NCBI GenBank assembly: GCA_023415655.1
Contig: JAEZKD010000284.1
Span: 1 to 11,821, forward strand
Reading direction: 5' to 3'
DNA length: 11,821 nt
Origin: Bacillota bacterium
Lineage (GTDB): Bacteria > Bacillota > Clostridia > Lachnospirales > Lachnospiraceae
Made by a program: the position numbers and the translations under genes. Positions 6,117 through 11,821 of this stretch are shown in pieces (the stretch's first letter is position 1; every line of letters starts with the position of its first letter). Below the pieces are notes generated by a model, which worked only from the letters and a program-made list of their open reading frames with translations, was not told the DNA's origin and did not search any database.

Positions 6117-6412
6117 GTCTTGACGTCATCCTTTCTGTGAGGTAATTCCTTTAATTCAAGATACAAATCTGTTATAGTTCCATTACCGCCTAATGCATGA
6201 TACTGTTTATACATGGCTTCAACATTATCCATGGCATATATAGGTATATAGCCATTTTCCATATATTTATTGTATTGCCAAATAATTTCATTTCTTAAAA
6301 TAGCTTGCAGTCCTAATTTAAAGGCCCTGAATTGCTTTAATACCCATCCAAATCCACTTGTTATTATTCCAAATGCAAATACTAGCCAATATTCCATGAT
6401 AAATTCAGCCAT
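6113..6412 (-). CDS. Small phage protein with one N-terminal membrane segment, lysis module
   Basis: A 99-residue protein beginning MAEFIMEYWLVFAFGIITSG. I choose the ATG at 6412 because AAAGGA precedes it by 9 bases; an upstream GTG at 6466 would start inside the terminator stem at 6461-6479 and lacks a ribosome site. One hydrophobic segment covers about residues 8-26, followed by a soluble part with the motif YHALGGNGT (71-79) and a Leu-rich end. The Y-x-x-x-GYIPIYA and GGNGT pattern recurs in small proteins next to holins in clostridial and lactic phages, without an established function. It is the first gene after the terminator and overlaps the next by 4 bases. Confidence 0.65.
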   Translation of the reverse strand: MAEFIMEYWLVFAFGIITSGFGWVLKQFRAFKLGLQAILRNEIIWQYNKYMENGYIPIYAMDNVEAMYKQYHALGGNGTITDLYLELKELPHRKDDVKT

Positions 6413-6451
6413 GTGTGAGTTCCTTCTTTCAAGAAAATATATTTTTTCTCT

Positions 6452-6479
6452 GCAATAAAAATGCACCTATTCGGTGCAT
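6452..6479 (-). terminator. Rho-independent terminator between fibre-module and lysis genes
   Basis: On the minus strand a perfect 7-bp stem ATGCACC/GGTGCAT (arms 6473-6479 and 6461-6467) with loop GAATA is followed by TTTTATTG; with the last T of the arm this gives five T in a row. It starts 2 bases after the stop of the 45-residue gene. The stem is short, so partial readthrough into the lysis module is likely. Confidence 0.65.
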
Positions 6480-6481
6480 AA

Positions 6482-6619
6482 TCATTCTACATCTAATATG
6501 TTGTACACTACTTCCTTGAGATTACTTATGTTAGGCACCATATCTCTCGTGTATGGACTGTTCTCTGCCTGGATATTTTTAACCCACAGTTTTACTAATC
6601 CACTCTCGGTATTAAACAT
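6482..6619 (-). CDS. Short phage tail-region protein, 45 aa
   Basis: The frame begins MFNTESGLVKLWVKNIQAEN and ends NLKEVVYNILDVE. The combination of VKLWV near the start and P-N-I-S-N-L-K-E-V-V near the end recurs in very small proteins found between tail-fibre and lysis genes in clostridial prophages; it is comparable in size to XkdX but not obviously the same family. No function is known to me. The ATG shares one base with the preceding stop codon (TAATG), and GGAGG lies 9 bases upstream inside the previous gene, which supports this start and translational coupling. Confidence 0.65.
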   Translation of the reverse strand: MFNTESGLVKLWVKNIQAENSPYTRDMVPNISNLKEVVYNILDVE

Positions 6620-6936
6620 TACATAGCACCTCCAATCATCATAGACAGTTCCAGGATGGCTTGCTCTTGAGTGGCAACCTGTTCACTTAATAGATCAGAT
6701 TTCACCTCTGCATTGCCTAGATCTTCTTTTAAGCTAGAAATAAGCCTTGCAATTTCTTCACCATCATTTATAAGCTTAGTATGTCTAAGCATTGTACCAT
6801 CTTCATCTATATAACCAACGACTACTCGAAATAATTGAATATCTATGTCTTCCCAATAAGTGACTACATTGTCACCCTCTAATGGTTCAACACTTTTCTC
6901 GATTATTTCATGGTCTTCATTGTATCTGTAATACAT
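6619..6936 (-). CDS. Small tail-fibre-associated phage protein with C-terminal coiled coil
   Basis: A 105-residue protein. The ATG at 6936 is preferred because GGAGG lies 9 bases before it; the longer TTG start at 6945 would directly abut that site with no spacer. The first half (YYRYNEDHEI...VVVGYIDEDGTM) is strand-like; the second half, about residues 55-98, is helical with heptad-like spacing (IARLISSL, LLSEQVATQEQAILELSMMI) and probably forms a coiled coil. Its place just after the fibre gene suggests a fibre-assembly or capping role, but I do not recognise a specific family. The acidic composition (many Glu and Asp) fits a cytoplasmic chaperone or structural accessory. Confidence 0.65.
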   Translation of the reverse strand: MYYRYNEDHEIIEKSVEPLEGDNVVTYWEDIDIQLFRVVVGYIDEDGTMLRHTKLINDGEEIARLISSLKEDLGNAEVKSDLLSEQVATQEQAILELSMMIGGAM

Positions 6937-6954
6937 TAATTCCAACCTCCTTTA

Positions 6955-9429
6955 TTAATTAGATACTACCGATGTAAAGTATGAACCCATGTTGTAGATT
7001 GTTAATCTTGATAAAGCCACCGTTTTGTTTGTATGGTTAATATCACAGCTAAATACATGTAAGCTTGAGTTAGCTATCATGTACATATACTTCCCATCAT
7101 TACTTAATGCCTTATTGGTGGAACTAAGACCAGATATAGAGCTAGTAACATCACACGTTACGGTGTATGCAATGTTCTCGGTGATGTTAAATACAGTAAT
7201 AAATGGGCTTTCATTATTAGCACGCGCACTAATTATTAAGTCACCGTGTACTGTATTAACTGTTCCTAAAGATGTGGCAGACCTTAATGACTTCATTTCC
7301 TTTGTAACAGGGTCAAGACTGTAAACAACGTAGTCTGTGGTTAGTCCATTCGAAGAGTCATTATAATACATACCAATATAAAACTTTGAACCATCATCCA
7401 CTAAGTAAGGTTGCCAAGCACTACTAAATGAAGAGCTAGACCTTGGGGTCACAACACCACCCATCATATAGCTACCATCTGGCTCTCTGAAAAATCTCCT
7501 TATTCCTGGTGTATTGTAGTTTGTATCTGATGAAGTAGGATGAACATGTAATATCACAGCACCATTGTAACTAATGGCTAGATTACTTTGTGTACCGGCA
7601 GTAGCAACCTCATAAACTTGTTCATATACCAATACTAATTCTGTTCCAGTAAATTTATAAATTCGTATAGCTTGATAACTAGCACTGCCCGATGTCCTAA
7701 TATAACTTGCCACAACAGTAGATCCATCCTTTGATATAATCCTACGATGAATATTGTATGTGTTGTTACTGTATACAAACGATGCTGGAATAGTAGCTAC
7801 TGGAGTCCACACATCCCCTATTGCTTTGTAGATAATGTCGCCAGCCAACATATAAAGTCCGTTATGCGTGAAGCGTGTTGGGTTACTCGGTAAAGTAGTA
7901 TTAAGGGTAAACGTAGTAGGTGTGGTACGGTTATATACATTTGCATTTAAAGATAAGTATTTTCCTTTTTGCGATAGCATAGTCCATGAACTACCATTCC
8001 ACATATAGGAAGTTTCTATATCTAATACTCCACCGACCTTACTATATACTATCGGTTTATTGAGGTAAAAACTCCCCATACCACTTACTAGATTAACTCT
8101 CCAATTAACAGAAGGGTTCGGCTCTACACCATTACTCTTAGTTACCAAGGCATTAATAGACACCCCACCACTTGTCAATTTCTTAGCACTATCAGTAAAT
8201 GTGAAAGCGTTGTACATCATACTTCCCACAACAAAGAGTAGCGTTCCATCAGCTTCCCCTGCGTTTAATGCTTCCAATATTCTAATCTTATTAATTTGGG
8301 AAGCAAGGGTACCTGACTTAACCCATATATGCCCCTCTGTTTCCGGGGTTGGTTCGACTTCTTGGATACTACAAGGGAAATTAATAAATTGAGCGCCCTT
8401 GTGCTTACCCGTTAAACCAAATACTTCTTTACCATCTGCGATATAATCAGCAATATAATTGGGATCATCTGCATATAAGTAACTTTTGCCTTCAATTTCA
8501 GAATTAAAATATCCTTTAGGAGGCTTCATCCAAAGTCTACCAGGAGTGACGCTTGAAGCAGTTGTTTCTTCACTCTCATAATCATCCTTGGTTCTATCTG
8601 GAATTGTTCCTACTACCTCATCACCGTCCTCACTGATAATAATCTTTGGCGCTACTATATCATCTGCTAGTGCAGTGCCGCCACCACCTCCACTAGCTTC
8701 CAGGAAAAAATGTGATAAATCAGCACTTAGAATGAATGTATAAGGCTTTCCGGCAACAATCTTAGGCGCATCTTGCGTATTGACCTTATACACTGGCTTT
8801 GCTTGAAGATCATTAACCTTAAGAGTGGTTGCTTCGTTATTATTGTCAGCCGTGGCTATAATTCGTACAACCATACCGGATTTAAAAGCAGTGACACTGC
8901 CCATATCTACATTAATGGCTGTACCCGTACCACCAGCGACCTTGGCTCTTAAATCAGACTCTACATCTTCTAAATATTCCTTACTCACATACACAAGGGA
9001 TTCATCTAAAGTAGCGGATACTGAAGTAACATTTCCTACTATCAATGAAACGCTGACAACCTTCTCAATAATTTCAGATGACTGTGAAGGTATGTACTCC
9101 GCCAAGGCCCCTGCATTACCATAGCAATAAAGAATTTCACCAAGATCAGGATCTTGAGCATATACTCCGATCTCTCTCCAATAAAATCCTTCACTGATAT
9201 CTGAATTTGAAAATACCCCCTTAACAGTTGCATAATTGGATTTATGCTGTAAGGAGGTAATGCTTAAATTTACTTTAGGTTCAATCACTGCCGATAAAGT
9301 GATCTGTGATTGACCGCCTAAGTTACCGGAACCCATAACAATCTTAGTAAAGTTCAAACTGGCACCTGCCAGAGCCTTTGATTGCAATGCCCGTCCTTTA
9401 TCAGTAAACAATATAGTACTAAAACTCAT
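6955..9429 (-). CDS. Tail-collar fibre protein (DUF3751-type N-terminus) with large strand-rich receptor-binding region
   Basis: An 824-residue fibre. Residues 1 to about 155 match the tail-collar fibre family: MSFSTILFTDKGRALQSKAL at the start and GFYWREIGVYA (81-91), the baseplate attachment part of P2-like fibres. About 160-245 form a linker domain with AINVDMGSVTAFKSGMVVRI, ending in a SGGGGG hinge (246-251). Residues 260-345 carry the phage cassette with GDEVVGTIPDRT and GKEVFGLTGKHKG, common in Lachnospiraceae-type fibres. From about 400 the protein is strand-rich, with spaced motifs such as SKDGSTVV, SYNGAVIL, VDDGSKFYIGMY and SNDGKYMYMIAN that look like beta-propeller blades. It probably recognises the host surface. 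It follows gpI by 3 bases and its ribosome site lies inside the end of that gene. Confidence 0.85.
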   Translation of the reverse strand: MSFSTILFTDKGRALQSKALAGASLNFTKIVMGSGNLGGQSQITLSAVIEPKVNLSITSLQHKSNYATVKGVFSNSDISEGFYWREIGVYAQDPDLGEILYCYGNAGALAEYIPSQSSEIIEKVVSVSLIVGNVTSVSATLDESLVYVSKEYLEDVESDLRAKVAGGTGTAINVDMGSVTAFKSGMVVRIIATADNNNEATTLKVNDLQAKPVYKVNTQDAPKIVAGKPYTFILSADLSHFFLEASGGGGGTALADDIVAPKIIISEDGDEVVGTIPDRTKDDYESEETTASSVTPGRLWMKPPKGYFNSEIEGKSYLYADDPNYIADYIADGKEVFGLTGKHKGAQFINFPCSIQEVEPTPETEGHIWVKSGTLASQINKIRILEALNAGEADGTLLFVVGSMMYNAFTFTDSAKKLTSGGVSINALVTKSNGVEPNPSVNWRVNLVSGMGSFYLNKPIVYSKVGGVLDIETSYMWNGSSWTMLSQKGKYLSLNANVYNRTTPTTFTLNTTLPSNPTRFTHNGLYMLAGDIIYKAIGDVWTPVATIPASFVYSNNTYNIHRRIISKDGSTVVASYIRTSGSASYQAIRIYKFTGTELVLVYEQVYEVATAGTQSNLAISYNGAVILHVHPTSSDTNYNTPGIRRFFREPDGSYMMGGVVTPRSSSSFSSAWQPYLVDDGSKFYIGMYYNDSSNGLTTDYVVYSLDPVTKEMKSLRSATSLGTVNTVHGDLIISARANNESPFITVFNITENIAYTVTCDVTSSISGLSSTNKALSNDGKYMYMIANSSLHVFSCDINHTNKTVALSRLTIYNMGSYFTSVVSN

Positions 9430-9432
9430 TCA

Positions 9433-9993
9433 TCATCCCTCCTGTCGTAATTCTAAAAGTTCACCAGTATGCAGAACTGCACCTAAATTGAAAATCATTG
9501 ATGCAGCCAATGATATCTCCACTCCATCAAGAATCGCACTCTTTCTCTTAACATGTTGGATAATTGAGTTGAAGGTACTTACAGCATCACCCGATATCAG
9601 AGGATTATCAGTGACGATTTTGAAATGATATGGATCTCCACCATATTGAAACCATTCCATGATATCGCATTCACCAATTATATCCTCCACCACACTCTCC
9701 ACTGCGGATACAGTTCCAAGGCTCCAGAATACTTTCTCAGCATTTTTGATAACACTTATCTTTACATCCTTCGTACTGCTTTTGTCATACCAGATAATGT
9801 TTCTGATCTTCGCAATATAGTCCAAGTCAGCCTCATTAAGCAGATTTAAGTTTTGATAAAAGTCAATTTTTTGAATTGCTTCAAATAATCTCTTGAAAAT
9901 GTGATTAGCTGCTGCACAGAGACCTATAACCGTTGTATCTTCTTGCATGTAAGGAGGAATGATATCTAACATACTAATATTATTTAGCTTCAT
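9433..9993 (-). CDS. Baseplate protein gpI-like (P2 tail protein I family)
   Basis: A 186-residue protein with the pattern of phage tail protein I: MLDIIPPYM near the start, then helical segments, LNEADLDYIAKIRNIIWYD (52-70) and a region with W-S-L-G-T-V-S-A-V-E-S-V-V (90-102). In P2-type particles gpI joins gpJ and gpW in the baseplate and forms the connection to the tail fibres. Its ATG overlaps the gpJ stop as ATGA, with GAGGAGG 5 bases upstream, and the fibre gene follows. Family call rests on motifs and on the exact W-J-I-fibre gene order of P2-like phages. Confidence 0.85.
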   Translation of the reverse strand: MKLNNISMLDIIPPYMQEDTTVIGLCAAANHIFKRLFEAIQKIDFYQNLNLLNEADLDYIAKIRNIIWYDKSSTKDVKISVIKNAEKVFWSLGTVSAVESVVEDIIGECDIMEWFQYGGDPYHFKIVTDNPLISGDAVSTFNSIIQHVKRKSAILDGVEISLAASMIFNLGAVLHTGELLELRQEG

Positions 9994-11093
9994 GTTGCCT
10001 CCTCATAAATCCCATCATACGTGACTACAGGATTCCCATTGATCTGAGCAATCGACTGTTTATTTACTTCAGTAAACACAGGACTTGTAATATTCACTGT
10101 ATATGCTCCAGCATTTAATACGAATTTCTTCAAAAGATCCGGATTAATTGATCTACCAATCTCAGTTCCTTGATATGATACATATTCGCTAATAGCTGCT
10201 ATAACTTTGGAGTTTATTTCAACCATATTCGGTGAATCATCTTCACTGATTGTATATGAGAGTGAAATACTATAAGGAATTACCGTTGGCTTTTGAACAG
10301 TTACTTGATCAGCTAGTGGTCGAACAGTCTTAGCACTGAGTGCATCTGAAACTCTCTGAACCACAAGATCACTCGGTATTGAGCCATCTTTATGCAAAAT
10401 AGTAATTAGCAAACTAGCCGGTTCGTTCTTTACTGTAACGCTTCCTATTGAACTGTCAGCCGTTTTGACAAGGTAGATATATGCAGCTTCAGCACCTGCC
10501 GTATTATAACCATATGGCTTCAGCATAATTCTTTCCCGATAATCTTCAATATCCTCAACTTCTGATCCACCTGAGCTTGTATCAATATTAGTAACATTTG
10601 AGATATAAGGGATATTGTCTACCAAAGTATTTATTGAACCAGGTGTGAAACCGTCATGAGCTTTACCAGGGACAGTTGCTTCACATGGTATATCAATACT
10701 TAATGTTCCTTGCACAAGTGTATGATTTGCTTTAGTGGCAAAAAAATGAGTACCATCCGGTGTAACTCTTGTTCCAGAAGGTACTTCTATATCAAATGCT
10801 TTTACAGCGGATACGCTAAATCTCATTGTTACAAGAGATTTACCTGCTCCTAATTGTATTACCGATCTCCCCTCACCAATATAACCGAGGTAAGGAAAAA
10901 CAGCTGTTTGAGCAAAATACTGATTTGCTAAATAATTTCCTTTAGCAGCGATCAAGGCAGCTATATACATGAAAGAATTAAGTAGTATTCTTCGCTCATC
11001 ACCGGCAAAAAGCATCGTATTCGTTGCCTCTTCATATTTAACTATCGCCTCTTCCAATACTGCACTTTCATCGAAATTAATAAAATCATACAA
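9990..11093 (-). CDS. Baseplate wedge protein gpJ (baseplate J/gp47 family)
   Basis: A 367-residue protein of usual size for the baseplate J family. Supporting segments are EEATNTMLFAGDERRILLNS near the start, FDIEVPSGTRVTP (about 109-121), VPGKAHDGFTPGSIN (about 146-160), and GGSEVEDIEDYRERI (about 175-189), the typical 'E-x-x-E-x-Y-R-x-R' signature of the family. It builds the baseplate rim that transmits the signal for sheath contraction. The start is TTG: it overlaps the gpW/gp25 gene by 8 bases, no in-frame ATG is available nearby, and GGCGGTGAT lies a few bases upstream. This start is probable but not certain. Confidence 0.88.
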   Translation of the reverse strand: MYDFINFDESAVLEEAIVKYEEATNTMLFAGDERRILLNSFMYIAALIAAKGNYLANQYFAQTAVFPYLGYIGEGRSVIQLGAGKSLVTMRFSVSAVKAFDIEVPSGTRVTPDGTHFFATKANHTLVQGTLSIDIPCEATVPGKAHDGFTPGSINTLVDNIPYISNVTNIDTSSGGSEVEDIEDYRERIMLKPYGYNTAGAEAAYIYLVKTADSSIGSVTVKNEPASLLITILHKDGSIPSDLVVQRVSDALSAKTVRPLADQVTVQKPTVIPYSISLSYTISEDDSPNMVEINSKVIAAISEYVSYQGTEIGRSINPDLLKKFVLNAGAYTVNITSPVFTEVNKQSIAQINGNPVVTYDGIYEEAT

Positions 11094-11367
11094 TACCTAT
11101 CACCGCCTTATATGTATATTCACCGTTCTCATTTAGATCAATGAGATCATCAAAGTTTAAATCTGCCCTTGGCTCCCTCTCTGAAATCATGTCAACAATA
11201 TCAGTTATTAACTTTGAGTTAATGGTACTTTGTGTCTTATCAAGGAGATTTATATTAACTCCTAATCCTCTGTCAAAACATACTTCATTCTTTCTAATAT
11301 TCAATAAATTAGTTACATTTTTAGCAATGCGTTCCTGTTCTGAAGATGTATTGCCCCATTGAAACAT
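11086..11367 (-). CDS. Baseplate wedge protein, gpW/gp25 lysozyme-like family
   Basis: A 93-residue protein. NVTNLLNIRKNEVCFDRGLG (17-36) corresponds to the N-terminal segment of the gpW/gp25 family, and the middle helix with DIVDMISEREPRA (about 56-68) to the family's 'I-x-x-x-E-P-R' motif. Proteins of this family attach to gpJ in the baseplate wedge; despite the lysozyme-like name they usually lack enzymatic activity. AGGTGATGAT precedes the ATG. It is 8 bases from the gpU-like gene and overlaps gpJ by 8 bases. Confidence 0.85.
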   Translation of the reverse strand: MFQWGNTSSEQERIAKNVTNLLNIRKNEVCFDRGLGVNINLLDKTQSTINSKLITDIVDMISEREPRADLNFDDLIDLNENGEYTYKAVIGIV

Positions 11368-11375
11368 ATCATCAC

Positions 11376-11807
11376 CTAACCCTTTGCATTTCTTGTGGAT
11401 TTTGCTGTACTATTTTTAGTAGTAATGGGATTTTCTTTGAGACTTAAACTTAATGATGCCTTCTTTATCTTTCCACCAGGAAGGAATTCGATATTGGATG
11501 TATCAACATTAGTTAGCATCCATTGATTTGATCCAACTTTCTCTCGGCCAACCAAAAAGTAATATGATTCACCTTGAAGACCAAACCAGCTTTCAATCTC
11601 TTTTCTTACATCTGCGGAATCAGATCTTAATTCTATTTCAAAAGACAGTGATTCCAAAGAAGGTGATTTCTTTTTTAATTTTGGCTTACCTGTACCGTTG
11701 TCCTCTTCCTCGACATTGTAGCCTGAAGATCTGGCCAGATTTTTAAAGGTATTAATAATCTTATCGGTTACAGTAAATACTTTGGGTCCAAAGGTTCCAA
11801 TTTTCAT
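11376..11807 (-). CDS. Tail protein gpU-like (P2 GpU family)
   Basis: A 143-residue protein starting MKIGTFGPKVFTVTDKIINT, which fits the GpU pattern of I-G-x-F-G-x-x-V-F-x-V at the N-terminus. The centre (SLESLSFEIELRSDSADVRKEIESWFGLQ) and SYYFLVGREKVGSNQWMLTN also fit: GpU proteins have a 'L-x-x-I-S-F-x-V' strand, a helix and a late W/Y-rich strand pair. In P2-like tails gpU is a terminator-type protein at the head-side end of the tube. In P2 itself U is not next to W, so this order is rearranged and the call is tentative. GGAGTGA lies 7 bases before the ATG. The C-terminus is Lys/Thr/Asn-rich and probably disordered. Confidence 0.65.
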   Translation of the reverse strand: MKIGTFGPKVFTVTDKIINTFKNLARSSGYNVEEEDNGTGKPKLKKKSPSLESLSFEIELRSDSADVRKEIESWFGLQGESYYFLVGREKVGSNQWMLTNVDTSNIEFLPGGKIKKASLSLSLKENPITTKNSTAKSTRNAKG

Positions 11808-11821
11808 TATTCTATCACTCC

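Noticed and set aside
6955..9429. Possible diversity-generating retroelement acting on the tail fibre.
   Set aside because: No reverse transcriptase, template repeat or C-type-lectin-like variable end is visible in the window.
1..11821. tRNA, rRNA, CRISPR arrays and insertion sequences.
   Set aside because: No cloverleaf-like segment, regular repeat-spacer series or transposase frame was seen on either strand.

Overview
This window looks like one end of a contractile-tailed (P2-like, myovirus-type) prophage in a spore-forming Clostridia host. Low-GC Firmicutes codon use, strong GGAGG ribosome sites and a piece of the spore-coat gene cotJC at the left edge support this; a Lachnospiraceae-like host is plausible but not proven. 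Every gene I can support lies on the minus strand, so transcription runs from high to low coordinates.

Read in the direction of transcription, the window starts with a tail and baseplate module: a gpU-like protein (11807-11376), a gpW/gp25-like wedge protein (11367-11086), gpJ (11093-9990), gpI (9993-9433), a large tail-collar fibre (9429-6955) and two small fibre-downstream proteins (6936-6619 and 6619-6482). A terminator-like hairpin follows. Next comes a lysis module with three small membrane proteins (6412-5580) and an NlpC/P60-like endolysin with a peptidoglycan-binding domain (5567-4791). A second strong hairpin separates it from a D12-class adenine methyltransferase with a TTG start (4697-3948).

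The most interesting part is an AT-rich cargo segment (3845-550) between the lysis/methylase genes and the attachment junction. It holds a small HTH protein of 56 aa, an 18-residue peptide gene ending in Cys-Asn-Cys that gene callers would normally miss, a radical SAM/SPASM peptide maturase, and an ABC exporter overlapping the maturase by 4 nt. Together these look like a complete minimal RiPP cassette: precursor, modifying enzyme and exporter, possibly with a local regulator. It is carried as prophage cargo.

Between the cassette and the left edge the phage sequence stops abruptly at about position 255 and runs into the cotJC reading frame, missing its first ~30 codons. The prophage has therefore probably integrated inside cotJC. 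This resembles the skin element in sigK and SPbeta in spsM, which are excised during sporulation to restore the gene. The matching 5' piece of cotJC and the recombinase would lie beyond the right edge and cannot be checked here.
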